Source of the DNA: Pseudomonas sp. 14P_8.1_Bac3
GTDB lineage: Bacteria; Pseudomonadota; Gammaproteobacteria; Pseudomonadales; Pseudomonadaceae
DNA: 64,000 nucleotides
Direction: 5' to 3'
NCBI RefSeq assembly: GCF_025466085.1
Contig: NZ_JANLOD010000049.1
Location: forward strand, 186,001 to 250,000
In this document: positions 8,669 to 17,822 of the stretch, in pieces
Position numbering within the stretch: position 1 is the first letter of the stretch
How the letters are laid out: each line of letters opens with the position of its first letter
Position numbers and translations under genes: made by a program
The notes under the pieces: model-generated
Told to the model about the DNA's origin: nothing
What the model saw: only the letters and a program-made list of their open reading frames with translations
Databases searched by the model: none

Positions 8669-9976
8669 TTAAAGCAGCGGAATGCTGTAGCTCACGATCA
8701 GGCGGTTTTGGTCCTGGTCCCGACTTGCTTCGCTGTTGGACTTGCCGTTGCGCCAGCCGAATCCGATCCCCTTGAGCGCGCCGGACTGAATCGTGTAATC
8801 CAGGCCGATGTCGCGCTCCCATTCCTTCTGTGTGTCGCCGCTGACGGTCTTGATGTTGTCGCCGCTGAGGTAGATGACCGAGGCCTTCAACCCCGGCACC
8901 CCGACACCTGCGAAGTCATACGCATACTGACCGAACGAGGTGCGCTCGCCCGCGCGGGTGAACGTCTGGATCAGGCGATCGGTGTACAGGTACAGGCTGA
9001 CCCCGCCAGCACCTTTGTCGGCGAGGCCGCCCTGGTTGAGCTGGGTGAAATTGCTGCCGCTGGAAACGCTTTGATAACCGGCGGTGAGCGCATGGGCGCC
9101 CGCGGTATAGATCAGCGCGGCGCTCCAGGTGCGGTTGTCGATTTCGCCATCATTGCCGTCGGTGTAGCCGCTGATGCGGTAGCCCGAAGTGCCCGAGCCG
9201 TTTTTACCGGACGAGTCGGTCTTGAAGTAGCGCAAATCGGTTTTCAGCGATTGATTGTCCGAGATCATCAGCGTGTGCATCAGGCCGAAAAACTGCTGGG
9301 TGTAGTAGTCGTCCAGGTTGGCGTAGTAATACTGGACCGTCAGGTCCCTGGTGATTTTCCAGTCGCCGCCGGCGAAGTCGAATGCGTTGCTTTCTCGGGT
9401 GCCACCGGTGGCCGCCAGCCCGTTCTGGTCGCTGGAACCGCGACCGGTGGCGTGTTCGATTCGCCCGCCCGTCAGGGTCAGGTCCTCGAACTCGCCGGAA
9501 GTGATCTGGCCACCTTCGAACGTCTGCGGCAGCAAGCGCCCGTCGTTACTCACCAGGATCGGCAGTTTCGGCAGCAGCGTGCCCAGGCGCAGTTCGGTCT
9601 TCGAGACTTTAACCTTGCCAGTCAAACCCAGCCGGCTCCACTCATCGACCGCGCGATCGTCGCTGTCGGAAGGAATCATGCTGCCGCCGACATGGCGTCC
9701 TTTGCCGCTGTCCAGCGTAACGCCCATCAGCCCCAGCGCGTCGACGCCAAAACCGACCACGCCATCGGTGTAGCCCGACTTGAAGTCCAGCATGAAACCC
9801 TGGGCCCACTCTTCGGTTTTCGACGGCGCGGCCGGGCCGTCGCGGTTGTCGTTGTTGAAGTAGAAATTTCTCATCCCCAGCGTGGCCTTGCTGTCGCCGA
9901 GAAAGTCGGCGTGCGCCTGGGGGCTGAGTGCAATGGCGCCCAATGCCAGGGTGAAAACGGTGTGCTTGTTGCTCAT
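8669..9976 (-). CDS. OprD-family outer-membrane porin
   Basis: A 435-residue precursor with signal peptide ending LSPQAHA and mature start DFLGDSKATLGMRNFYFNND, the typical OprD opening. Further hallmarks are KTEEWAQGFMLDFKSGYTDG-type sequence, LGLMGVTLDSG, the loop RLLPQTFEGGQITSGE, and a C-terminal aromatic strand (SYSIPLL here). These 18-strand barrels admit specific small acids or amino acids. It is the last gene of the minus-strand catabolic island, so it probably brings in that island's substrate. An A-rich CA motif lies 15 bases before the start. Confidence 0.93.
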   Translation of the reverse strand: MSNKHTVFTLALGAIALSPQAHADFLGDSKATLGMRNFYFNNDNRDGPAAPSKTEEWAQGFMLDFKSGYTDGVVGFGVDALGLMGVTLDSGKGRHVGGSMIPSDSDDRAVDEWSRLGLTGKVKVSKTELRLGTLLPKLPILVSNDGRLLPQTFEGGQITSGEFEDLTLTGGRIEHATGRGSSDQNGLAATGGTRESNAFDFAGGDWKITRDLTVQYYYANLDDYYTQQFFGLMHTLMISDNQSLKTDLRYFKTDSSGKNGSGTSGYRISGYTDGNDGEIDNRTWSAALIYTAGAHALTAGYQSVSSGSNFTQLNQGGLADKGAGGVSLYLYTDRLIQTFTRAGERTSFGQYAYDFAGVGVPGLKASVIYLSGDNIKTVSGDTQKEWERDIGLDYTIQSGALKGIGFGWRNGKSNSEASRDQDQNRLIVSYSIPLL

Positions 9977-9990
9977 GTAAAAACGCCCCT

Positions 9991-9999
9991 ATTGTTTTT
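9991..9999 (-). promoter_or_regulatory. Possible Crc/Hfq CA motif, oprD-like leader
   Basis: The transcript reads AAAAACAAT, matching AAnAAnAA, 15 bases before the porin start. Hfq with Crc binds such motifs in Pseudomonas to block translation of catabolic mRNAs. Confidence 0.5.
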
Positions 10000-10067
10000 G
10001 TAGTTGGATTCAGGAGGGTGGCTCCCGCGGTGACAGATGCGCTGCCTGCGGGAGCGTGATGCTCGGG

Positions 10068-10640
10068 CTAAATACCCAGCACGTTGGCGCCAATGCACGG
10101 ATCGATGCCCCGCTCGAGGCGACGCTGGTGGACGATCACGGTGATTTCCATCGAGCCGGTGGTGACCTCGAAATCGAGGATGTGGCCGCCGTATGCCTGG
10201 AACGTGGCGTCCCCGGCGACGCCGTGCATATGGATCGACGGCTGGTCGTTCTTCCACGCCACCGAACCGGTGATGCTGGCCATCTCGACGCTGTTCAGCA
10301 CCTTGGCGTCAAAATCCTTCTTGTCCTTGTTCCAGAACCCGAACTTCACGTTGCCGAAACCAATGCCGCTGATCGAGGCACTGGGAATCTTCTCGGCGAT
10401 GGCCAGCTTGGTCAGTTCCTTGAACGCGTTGTCGCCCATGCGCAGCACCATCAGGTAGCCGGTGGGGGTCTTGGTGTAGCGCGGTGTGGCTTCAGTGGCA
10501 CATTGCATGGGGGCGGTCGTCGTGGCAGGGGTGGTGTCGGCAACGGCCAATTGACTGCCGGCCGTGTTGATCATCACGGCGGCGGTCACGGCCAGCATCA
10601 AGTTGCACAAGCGGTGTTTCGGGTGACGGTAAGCGTGCAT
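10068..10640 (-). CDS. Secreted DUF296/PPC-domain protein
   Basis: A 190-residue precursor. The N-terminus has a basic start, a hydrophobic stretch LMLAVTAAVMINTA and a probable cleavage after AVADT-like sequence, so export is expected. Residues ~60-180 match the PPC/DUF296 fold: GYLMVLRMGDNAFKEL, ISGIGFGNVKFGFW, then MASITGSVAWKNDQPSIHMHG and the YGGHILDFEVTTGSMEITV motif. The HxH and GGH residues are the usual metal-site pattern. Family members are normally cytoplasmic, so a signal peptide is unusual. It sits between the porin and the dehydrogenase in the catabolic island. Function is unknown; ligand binding or a periplasmic hydrolase are options. Confidence 0.75.
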   Translation of the reverse strand: MHAYRHPKHRLCNLMLAVTAAVMINTAGSQLAVADTTPATTTAPMQCATEATPRYTKTPTGYLMVLRMGDNAFKELTKLAIAEKIPSASISGIGFGNVKFGFWNKDKKDFDAKVLNSVEMASITGSVAWKNDQPSIHMHGVAGDATFQAYGGHILDFEVTTGSMEITVIVHQRRLERGIDPCIGANVLGI

Positions 10641-10656
10641 GAGACTTCCTCTGTTT

Positions 10657-10664
10657 TTGTTGTT
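10657..10664 (-). promoter_or_regulatory. Possible Crc/Hfq CA motif before DUF296 gene
   Basis: The transcript reads AACAACAAAAACAG just upstream of the ribosome site GAGGAAG. The AACAACAA core matches AAnAAnAA. Confidence 0.45.
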
Positions 10665-10766
10665 GTGTGTTGAAACGCGGTTTTCGGGACGAGCGAATCC
10701 GACGCCTGTTGTTCAACAGGCGCGGAAGGTGCAGCTATCGGTGGGTGTTAGTTGAAGCCGCGTGGC

Positions 10767-12344
10767 CTACAGCGCATCGCGGCTGCTGGCGCCGTCAACC
10801 AGTCGGGCGATGCCCAGCGGGTTGGCGTTTTTCAGCGCGTCTGGCAACAGACTGTCGGGGCAGTTCTGGAAACAGACGGGACGCAGGAAACGGTCGATCG
10901 CCAGGGTGCCGACCGAGGTGCCGCGCGCATCCGACGTCGCCGGGTACGGCCCACCGTGGACCATCGCGTCGCAGACTTCCACGCCGGTGGGGTAGCCGTT
11001 GAACAGCACGCGCCCGACTTTCTGCTCCAGCAGGTCCAGCACGCCGCCAACGCGGGCGAGTTCCGAATCTTCGACGATCAGTGTGGCCGTCAACTGACCG
11101 CGCAAGCCGTGCAACGCCTGGAGCAATTCGGCGTGGTCGGCGACTTCCACGACCAGAGTGGTCGGGCCGAACACCTCTTCCTGGAGCACTTCATCGCCGT
11201 TGATCAACAGGTTGACGTCGGCCTTGAACACCTGCGGCTGAGCCTGCTTGCCCTGTTGCGTGCTGCCGGCCAGGTGCGTGATGCCGGGATGTGCGTGCAG
11301 GTTGTCGAGGCCGTGGCAATAGCTTTTCAGGGCGCCGGCGTTGAGCATCGTCTGCGCCGGTTGCGCGTTCATCAGCCCGACAAAACGTTCGAGGAATGCC
11401 GTGAATTCCGCCGAGCGAATGCCCAGCACCAAACCGGGATTGGTGCAGAACTGGCCGGCACCGAGCACCACGGAAGCGCTCAGCTCGGCAGCGATTTTTT
11501 CGCCGCGGGCCTTGAGGGCCTCGGGCATCAGCAGCACCGGGTTGATGCTGCTCATTTCGGCGAACACCGGAATCGGTTGCGGGCGCGCCGCCGCCATGTC
11601 GCACAAGGCCCGACCACCGCGCAACGAACCGGTGAAACCGACGGCTTGAATCGCCGGATGCTTGACCAGCGCTTCACCGACGCTGCCGTAGAGCAGGCTG
11701 AACACGCCCTCGGGCATTCCGGTTTTGCGCGCCGCGCGAGTGATTGCATCGGCGACGTAATCGGCGGTCGCCATGTGCCCGCTGTGGGCCTTGAACACCA
11801 CCGGGCAACCGGCGGCGAGGGCGGACGCGGTGTCACCCCCCGCGGTGGAGAACGCCAGCGGAAAGTTGCTGGCGCCGAACACCGCCACCGGACCGAGCCC
11901 GGTGCGGTACTGGCGCAGGTCAGGACGCGGCAGCGGCTGGCGGTCTGGCAGCGCCCGGTCGATGCGCGCCCCATGGAAATCACCCCGGCGCAGCAGCGTT
12001 GCGAACAAGCGCATCTGCCCGCTGGTGCGGGCTCGCTCGCCTTGAATGCGCCCGGCGGGCAGGGCGGTTTCCCGGCACACGAGGCTGATGAACGACTCAT
12101 CCAGTGCATCCAGTTCGGCGGCGATAGCGTCAAGAAAACCGGCGCGGCGCACGGCGGAAAGATTGCGAAAGGACGGGTAAGCGGTGGCCGCGGCTTCGGC
12201 GGCGGCGTTTACTTCTTCCGCGGTCGCCTGATGAAAGCGATACGGCAGTGCATCTCCGGTGCTGGCGTCGTGGCTTTGCAGAGTGGTCGTGCCCTTCGCC
12301 GAACGTGCGCCGGCGATGTAGTTGTGGCCTGAAACTTCAAACAT
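10767..12344 (-). CDS. Alpha-ketoglutaric semialdehyde dehydrogenase-type aldehyde dehydrogenase
   Basis: A 525-residue aldehyde dehydrogenase of the longer KGSADH branch. Seen are the nucleotide-binding segment FGASNFPLAFSTAGGDTASA with VVFKAHSGH, the general base Glu in VFAEMSSINPV, and the catalytic Cys in GAGQFCTNPGLV near residue 315. AGGAGTTCACC precedes the ATG. Relatives oxidise 2-oxoglutarate semialdehyde (sugar-acid and hydroxyproline routes) with NADP. No sugar-acid dehydratase lies beside it, so the true aldehyde may differ. It follows the first amidohydrolase by 30 bases in one transcription unit. Confidence 0.85.
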   Translation of the reverse strand: MFEVSGHNYIAGARSAKGTTTLQSHDASTGDALPYRFHQATAEEVNAAAEAAATAYPSFRNLSAVRRAGFLDAIAAELDALDESFISLVCRETALPAGRIQGERARTSGQMRLFATLLRRGDFHGARIDRALPDRQPLPRPDLRQYRTGLGPVAVFGASNFPLAFSTAGGDTASALAAGCPVVFKAHSGHMATADYVADAITRAARKTGMPEGVFSLLYGSVGEALVKHPAIQAVGFTGSLRGGRALCDMAAARPQPIPVFAEMSSINPVLLMPEALKARGEKIAAELSASVVLGAGQFCTNPGLVLGIRSAEFTAFLERFVGLMNAQPAQTMLNAGALKSYCHGLDNLHAHPGITHLAGSTQQGKQAQPQVFKADVNLLINGDEVLQEEVFGPTTLVVEVADHAELLQALHGLRGQLTATLIVEDSELARVGGVLDLLEQKVGRVLFNGYPTGVEVCDAMVHGGPYPATSDARGTSVGTLAIDRFLRPVCFQNCPDSLLPDALKNANPLGIARLVDGASSRDAL

Positions 12345-12374
12345 GGTGAACTCCTGATGAGCGATCGGATCGGG

Positions 12375-13334
12375 TCAAGCGAGGCGGTAGATACGCCGGG
12401 CGTTGTCATGAAACAGGGCCAGCCGCTCGGTGGGCGAACGGTCCCTGACAATGGTTTTGAAACCGTCGAACACTTCGCTGAGGCTGTTCACCACGCCGTC
12501 GACCGGGTAATTGCTGGCGAACGCGCAGCGGCTGACGTCGAAGATGGAAATCGCGTCGTTGACCACCGTACGGTTCGCCTCGGCCGGCCAGGCCTGACCG
12601 GGGATACAGAGGCCGGAAATCTTCAGCATGACGTTCGGCTCGCGCGCCAGCAGCGCGAGGTGTTCACGCCAGCCGGCCAGGCCTTCCTCCGAGCGGTCGG
12701 CGGGCAGCGCGGTGTGATTGACCACGAGGGTCACGTCGGCAAAGTCCCGGGCCAGCTCGGCGGCTTCCGCCAGATGCCACCACGGCGCCTGCAACTCGAA
12801 GTGCAGGCCGTTTTCCGCCAGCCGCGCATAGCCATCGCGCCAGCGCGGATCGCGCATGGAGCCGGGCGCGACGAAATCCTCACGCCAGGCCTCACGCCGG
12901 GTCACCGTTGGTTTGTGGCGGATGCCGCGCACCAGCGGATGCTTGCCGTACAGGCGTAGCAAGTCGGCGGCGTCTTCGCGGTCCAGCCAGGCCTGGGCCA
13001 CCATGGCGCCGAGGCTCGGTTCGGTTTTCGCCAGCGACTCGACAAACTTCACTTCCTCAAGCGGTGTCGCCGGGTCCCATTCGCCCTCGATCACCACCGT
13101 TTGTACGACGCGATGACGTCCGCTCAGCCGCCGGTAATCGGCCGGCAGGAAGTTGCGGCAGATCGACGAGTAATCGCCATATCGGAAAGGCCGCAACGGC
13201 CGGTCGTTCAGCCACGGGTAGTAATGGTTTTCGACGTCGAAATAGTGTTGGTGCGCGTCGACGATGGGCAGGTCGGCGTCGTCGCCGCTGGCGAGAAAGC
13301 GCGTGCGCCAGTCGATGATCGAGCCGTTATCCAT
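12375..13334 (-). CDS. Amidohydrolase-2 family metal hydrolase (lactonase-like), copy 1
   Basis: A 319-residue PF04909-type TIM barrel. The start at 13334 (MDNGSIIDW) is used because the longer frame lies inside the upstream gene. The first-strand metal motif is VDAHQHYFDVENHYYPWL. Further active-site features are a lysine-containing turn, the NHT motif near residue 205 and FASNYPVDG near residue 280. The HxH...YPWL opening is that of L-fuconolactonase and rhamnonolactonase-type lactonases. It overlaps the paralogous copy 2 by eight bases, so the two are translated together. Substrate unknown; a lactone or amide intermediate of the island is likely. Confidence 0.82.
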   Translation of the reverse strand: MDNGSIIDWRTRFLASGDDADLPIVDAHQHYFDVENHYYPWLNDRPLRPFRYGDYSSICRNFLPADYRRLSGRHRVVQTVVIEGEWDPATPLEEVKFVESLAKTEPSLGAMVAQAWLDREDAADLLRLYGKHPLVRGIRHKPTVTRREAWREDFVAPGSMRDPRWRDGYARLAENGLHFELQAPWWHLAEAAELARDFADVTLVVNHTALPADRSEEGLAGWREHLALLAREPNVMLKISGLCIPGQAWPAEANRTVVNDAISIFDVSRCAFASNYPVDGVVNSLSEVFDGFKTIVRDRSPTERLALFHDNARRIYRLA

Positions 13335-14286
13335 GGGACGCCTCCAGGCGATAAAAACGTCGAGCGTTGCCAGCGAACACCGCTTCCTGCACCGCACGGC
13401 CCAGCGGCGCGAGCATCGTGGCCATGCCATCGGCGATCGTGTCGTAGGACGCACGCAGCCCGGCCACCGGGAAATTGCTGGCGAACATGCAGCGCTCGGG
13501 GCCGAAAATCTCCAGCGCGGTCAGCACCACCACGCGGTTGTCGTCGTAATTCCACGGCGAATCCTTGAGCCCGAACTCCGACAGCTTGATGTGCACGTTC
13601 GGCTGCAGGGCCAGCGCTTCCAGGCCTTGGTGCCAGCGCGCCATGCCTGGCGGGCTGCGATCCCAGGCGAAACCGGTGTGGTTGAGCGCGATGCGGACCT
13701 GCGGAAACGTCGCCGCCACCTCGGCCGCTTCGACCAGATGCCACGGCGGCACGCGCAGGTCCCACGACAGACCGTGCTCGGCCAGCCGGGAAAATCCGTC
13801 CAGCCATTGCGGGTCCTGCATGGTGCCCCTGGCCCCGGCAATCGACACGTCTGGCGATGCCGAAGTGACCGGTTTGGAGCGGATGCCTTTGACCAACGGG
13901 CGAGCGGCCTGGGCAGCGAGGATTTCCGCGCTGTCTTCGCGATCGAACCAGGCGTGGGCGACGATGGCATTCGGGAAGCCGTACCGTGCGTTGACCTGTT
14001 CCAGCCAGCGCGTTTCGGCGACCTGCTCATCCCGTGCGCGTTCGGCCTCGACATGCACGGTGCCCACCAGACGCTGGTGTGCGGTCAGGGCGAGGAAGTG
14101 CTCCGGCAGGAAATCACGGCACAGGCTGTGATAGTCGCCGAGGAAAAAATCCTCGTGATAGTCATCCTGCAGCCACGGATAACGCCCGTTGCCCAGGTCC
14201 CACAGGTGATGGTGGGCGTCGACAACCGGTAGCGCATCCGCGGCGGCAAGGTTCGGCAAACCGTTGCGTTCGTGCAGGGTGATCAT
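13327..14286 (-). CDS. Amidohydrolase-2 family metal hydrolase (lactonase-like), copy 2
   Basis: A 319-residue paralogue of the following gene, with the same length and plan: VDAHHHLWDLGNGRYPWL at the first strand, RDFLPEHF, HAWFDREDSAEIL, NHTGFAWDR and FASNFPVAG near the end, closing with GNARRFYRLE. The shared blocks point to a tandem duplication followed by divergence. Two consecutive lactonase or hydrolase steps, or two stereoisomers, would explain both copies. It starts 11 bases after the thioesterase stop. Confidence 0.82.
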   Translation of the reverse strand: MITLHERNGLPNLAAADALPVVDAHHHLWDLGNGRYPWLQDDYHEDFFLGDYHSLCRDFLPEHFLALTAHQRLVGTVHVEAERARDEQVAETRWLEQVNARYGFPNAIVAHAWFDREDSAEILAAQAARPLVKGIRSKPVTSASPDVSIAGARGTMQDPQWLDGFSRLAEHGLSWDLRVPPWHLVEAAEVAATFPQVRIALNHTGFAWDRSPPGMARWHQGLEALALQPNVHIKLSEFGLKDSPWNYDDNRVVVLTALEIFGPERCMFASNFPVAGLRASYDTIADGMATMLAPLGRAVQEAVFAGNARRFYRLEASHG

Positions 14287-14297
14287 GAGTCCGTCCC

Positions 14298-14756
14298 TTA
14301 GCGCGACGCGGAGAATTGCGAAGGGCTGAGCACGCCGTCTTCGACTTCGCCTGCCGCAGCCGCCTCGGCTTTGGCCTGGACACGGCTGCGCAGCTTGGCG
14401 ACGTTCACCACCACCCGGGTATGCGCCGCCGTGGCGACCAGTTCGACGTCATCGCGCACCTCGACGTTGAAGGTGACGCTGCGACCTTCGATGCGGGTGA
14501 CCGTGGCGACGATGTTCGCCGACATGCCCAGCAACGTGGCGCCGACGTGACGGATATCGACCGCCGCGCCGACGGTGTTTTCACCGTCATCGAGAAAGCC
14601 AAGCAGGTAATCGAGGCACGTCTGTTCGATGTCGTCGACCAGGCGGGGCGTGGCATAGATGCGCAGGTCTTCGCCGAGAAACGAGATGGTGCGATCGCGG
14701 TCGACGATCAGTTTGCGTTCGGTGGCGGTGCCGGCGACGAGCGTGGAGAAATTCAT
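14298..14756 (-). CDS. Fluoroacetyl-CoA-thioesterase-like hot-dog protein
   Basis: A 152-residue single hot-dog domain protein. The pattern RIYATPRLVDDIEQ, then GENTVGAAVDIRHVGATLLGM and VTFNVEVRDDVELVATAAHTRVVV follows the FlK family, which includes fluoroacetyl-CoA thioesterase and many uncharacterised relatives. The conserved T, E and H of the FlK catalytic site lie in ATP, DDIEQ and DIRHVGAT. With CaiB and a crotonase in the same operon, it probably releases CoA from a pathway intermediate or from a toxic acyl-CoA. Confidence 0.75.
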   Translation of the reverse strand: MNFSTLVAGTATERKLIVDRDRTISFLGEDLRIYATPRLVDDIEQTCLDYLLGFLDDGENTVGAAVDIRHVGATLLGMSANIVATVTRIEGRSVTFNVEVRDDVELVATAAHTRVVVNVAKLRSRVQAKAEAAAAGEVEDGVLSPSQFSASR

Positions 14757-14795
14757 GGGAAACCTCGTGGTTGAGTGCTGTCAGTCAAAAGTGAT

Positions 14796-16694
14796 TCAAG
14801 CGTTGGGCAGGAAACCGATGGAGATCCACGGCACCGCAATCAACACGCCCAGCGCCACGACCAGCGCGCCGAGGTACGGCCAGACCCGGCGCATGGCACC
14901 GCTGGGGTCGACCTTGGCGATGGCGCATGCGGCGTAGAAACCCACGCCAAACGGCGGGGCGAACAGGCCCAGGCCCATGGCGAAAATCGCGACCATGGCG
15001 TAATGCACGTCGTTGATGCCCATGGCCTTGGCAATCGGAAACAGCAGCGGTCCGAACAGCACGATGGCCGGGATGCCTTCGAGGAAACTGCCGAGCAGGA
15101 TGAACGCCACCGCCGAAATGATCAGGAACCCCAGCGCGCCGCCCGGCACCGTCGCCATCACTTGCGCCAGTTGGTGCGAGAAGCCCGATTGGGTCAGCGC
15201 CCAGGCCATGGCGGTGGCGCTGCCGATGATGATCAGGATCGCGCCGGACAACGACGCGGTGCTGACCAGGATCGGGTACAAGCGGCGCCAGTCGAAACAG
15301 CGGTAGCACAGCAATCCGACGATGAAGGTGTAGGCGACGCCGATGGCGGCGACTTCCGTGGCAGTGGCCACGCCCTCGACCACCGCGGTGCGGATCACGA
15401 AGGGCAGCGCCAGAGCGGGCAGGGCGATCAGCAGCGAGTGGCCGATTTCCTTGAGCGAGGCGCGTTTGCCGGTGGAGACCTCGCCCTTGCGATTTTTCCA
15501 CCAGATCACTGCCGCCATGGCAATCGCACCCACCACCGCCGGCATGAACCCGCCAGTGAACAACGCGGAAATCGACACGCCGGTCACCGAGCCGATAGTG
15601 ATCAGCACCAGGCTCGGCGGAATGGTTTCCGACATCGCGCCGGAGGCATTGAGCATCGCCACCAGTTCGTTTTCGTCTTCGCCGCGCTTCTTCATTTCCG
15701 GAAACAGCGCCGGGGCGATGGCGGCCATGTCGGCGGCCTTCGAGCCGGAAATACCGGAGATCAGGTAGATCGCGCCGATCAGCACGTATGACAGACCGCC
15801 GCGCACATGGCCGATCAACGAGCACAAAAAATGAATCATTGCCCGCGCCATGCCCATGGCCTCGATCAACGCACCGAGGAACACGAACAGCGGAATGGCC
15901 AGCAGGATCAGGCTGGCCATGCCTTCGTCCATCCGTCCGACCACCAGGGTCAGCGGCGTGCTGGTCATGGTCGACAGGTACGCCACCGTCGCCAGGCCGA
16001 AGGCGACCATGATCGGCACGCCGATGACGATCATCGCCATCACGCCGATCATGAAGAAAATCACCAGGTTCCAGTTGCCCATCAGCAGCATCCAGCCTTC
16101 GGCCACCCACAGCAACGCGCCGAGGGAGGCGAGTATCGCCACCGAGACCGAGAAGTCGATCAACCGCGCACTGGTCAGCAGTCGCGCCACGCAGGTCATC
16201 AGCATCAGGCTCAGGCCGACGGCGATGGCGGACACGCGGAAGGCGTTGGGGATTTCCAGGGCGGCGGTGGTGATGATCCATTCATCGCTGACGTACTCCC
16301 AGGCCGGGGTGAACAGCAGCCCGATGAACGTGATGACGATCACCGCGCCGAGGGTGTCGACAAACGCGCGTTTGTCCGCGGGCAAGCGGCCGATGAATGA
16401 GGTCAGGCGCATGTGCTCGCCCCGCCGCATCGCCACCACAGAGCCAAGCATTGCCAGCCACAGGAACAGCAGCGACGCCAGCTCGTCACCCCAGACGATC
16501 GGCTGGTTGAGCACATAACGCGAGAACACGTTGCAGAACAGCAACGTGACTTCGATCACCACCAGCAACGCCGCGCTGCCTTCGGTCAGCCAGCGCAGGC
16601 CGGTGTCCAGCGCACGGCCGAGTCGGAACGTGGTCTGGCGCGGGCTGACGCCTTCAGCCGGGGAAACGTCCGTCATTGGCATTTGATTTTTCAT
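14796..16694 (-). CDS. TRAP transporter fused permease (DctQ-DctM)
   Basis: A 632-residue inner-membrane protein. Residues ~25-200 form a DctQ-like four-helix small permease (FCNVFSRYVLNQPIVWGDELA motif). Residues ~205-632 are the DctM large permease, with MDEGMASLILLAIPLFVFLG, ISGISGSKAADMAAIAP, SGAMSETIPPSLVLI and FLGSFLEG-like motifs. Natural QM fusions are common in TRAP systems. It works with the binding protein encoded 15 bases upstream to import a carboxylate using an ion gradient. Confidence 0.93.
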   Translation of the reverse strand: MKNQMPMTDVSPAEGVSPRQTTFRLGRALDTGLRWLTEGSAALLVVIEVTLLFCNVFSRYVLNQPIVWGDELASLLFLWLAMLGSVVAMRRGEHMRLTSFIGRLPADKRAFVDTLGAVIVITFIGLLFTPAWEYVSDEWIITTAALEIPNAFRVSAIAVGLSLMLMTCVARLLTSARLIDFSVSVAILASLGALLWVAEGWMLLMGNWNLVIFFMIGVMAMIVIGVPIMVAFGLATVAYLSTMTSTPLTLVVGRMDEGMASLILLAIPLFVFLGALIEAMGMARAMIHFLCSLIGHVRGGLSYVLIGAIYLISGISGSKAADMAAIAPALFPEMKKRGEDENELVAMLNASGAMSETIPPSLVLITIGSVTGVSISALFTGGFMPAVVGAIAMAAVIWWKNRKGEVSTGKRASLKEIGHSLLIALPALALPFVIRTAVVEGVATATEVAAIGVAYTFIVGLLCYRCFDWRRLYPILVSTASLSGAILIIIGSATAMAWALTQSGFSHQLAQVMATVPGGALGFLIISAVAFILLGSFLEGIPAIVLFGPLLFPIAKAMGINDVHYAMVAIFAMGLGLFAPPFGVGFYAACAIAKVDPSGAMRRVWPYLGALVVALGVLIAVPWISIGFLPNA

Positions 16695-16709
16695 GACCTT
16701 GTCTCCGGC

Positions 16710-17753
16710 TTAGGACAGTTGACCCGCGTACTGCTCGAGCAAGCTCCAGGCCTCAGTGCCGTACTTTTCCTTCCATTGGGTGTAGAAGCCTTTCGATTGC
16801 AGGTCAGCGCGGAACAATGCGCGGTCAACTTTGTTGAAGGTGATGCCGTGGGCGGTCAGCGACGGCTCCAGGCTGGCGTTGAGGTCGATCACCTGTTGGC
16901 GCTGGACCAGCGCGGCGGCGTTGATCTGCCGGGAGACGATTTCCTGAATGTCGGCCGGCAGTTTCGGGAAAGTCTTGCCCGAGGCGACGATCCAGAAGCC
17001 GCCCCAGATGTGGTCGGTCAGGGAGCAGTATTTCTGCACTTCGTAGAAGCGTGCGGACTCGACCACCACCAGCGGGTTTTCCTGGCCGTCGACCACTTTG
17101 GTCTGCAACGCCGAGTAGGTTTCGTTGATGCTGATGCCGGTCGGTGAGGCGCCCAGGGCGCTGAACATGGAGGTCCACAACGGGCTGACCAGCACGCGCA
17201 GCTTGAAGCCGGCGAGGTCTTGCGGGGTGTTGATCGGCCGGGTGGAACTGGTGATCTGGCGGAAGCCGTTGTTCCAGACTTTTTCCATCGGGATCAGCCC
17301 GACTTTCTCGGTCTTGGCGCGCACGTGCTCGCCGAGTTTGCCGTCCAGGGCGGCCCAGACACTCTCATAGTCCTTGAAGGCGAACGGCATGCTTTCGATC
17401 GACATGGCCGGCACCAGCGTCGAGAGGATCGCGCCGGGTAACGGGATGAAATCGATGGCGCCGGCTCGCACCTGGGACAGCATATCGGTGTCGCCGCCCA
17501 TGGCGCCGTTGGCGTACACCTGCAGGTCCACCGCGCCATTGGTTTCAGCCTTGATGGCTTCCGAGGCGGCTTTCATCTGTTTGTTCAGCGGATGGGTGTC
17601 GGGCAGGCTGCTGGTGTAGCGCAACACGATCGGTTTGGTCGCGGCGAAGACACCGGAGGGCAGCAGGTTGGCGGCAAACGCGCCGCCCACGGTGACGCCG
17701 GCGGATACCAGGAATGATCGGCGGCTGACAGACTCGGTCAAGATACGGCTCAT
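16710..17753 (-). CDS. TRAP transporter periplasmic binding protein (DctP family), Tat-type signal
   Basis: A 347-residue precursor. The ATG at 17753 is preceded by AAGGTG and by a CA motif. The N-terminus carries SRRSFLVSAG, a twin-arginine motif, followed by a hydrophobic stretch ending PSGVFA. The mature protein has VLRYTSSLPDTHPLNKQMKA and the signature region near residue 165 with Arg in FKLRVL that clamps the ligand carboxylate in DctP proteins. It delivers an organic acid to the fused permease downstream. Export in folded form is unusual but known for TRAP binding proteins. Confidence 0.9.
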   Translation of the reverse strand: MSRILTESVSRRSFLVSAGVTVGGAFAANLLPSGVFAATKPIVLRYTSSLPDTHPLNKQMKAASEAIKAETNGAVDLQVYANGAMGGDTDMLSQVRAGAIDFIPLPGAILSTLVPAMSIESMPFAFKDYESVWAALDGKLGEHVRAKTEKVGLIPMEKVWNNGFRQITSSTRPINTPQDLAGFKLRVLVSPLWTSMFSALGASPTGISINETYSALQTKVVDGQENPLVVVESARFYEVQKYCSLTDHIWGGFWIVASGKTFPKLPADIQEIVSRQINAAALVQRQQVIDLNASLEPSLTAHGITFNKVDRALFRADLQSKGFYTQWKEKYGTEAWSLLEQYAGQLS

Positions 17754-17763
17754 GATGTTCACC

Positions 17764-17774
17764 TTATTGTTTTT
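17764..17774 (-). promoter_or_regulatory. Possible Crc/Hfq CA motif before dctP-like gene
   Basis: The transcript reads AAAAACAATAA directly before the AAGGTG ribosome site, a strong AAnAAnAA match placed to block initiation. Confidence 0.55.
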
Positions 17775-17822
17775 GTAGTTGTTCTGAAAAACGGCGGATC
17801 CATGCTGCGAACGCTGCTTTTC

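Noticed and set aside
8627..12332. Long plus-strand frames opposite the porin and aldehyde dehydrogenase
   Set aside because: Antisense shadows; minus-strand frames show signal peptide, active-site motifs and ribosome sites.
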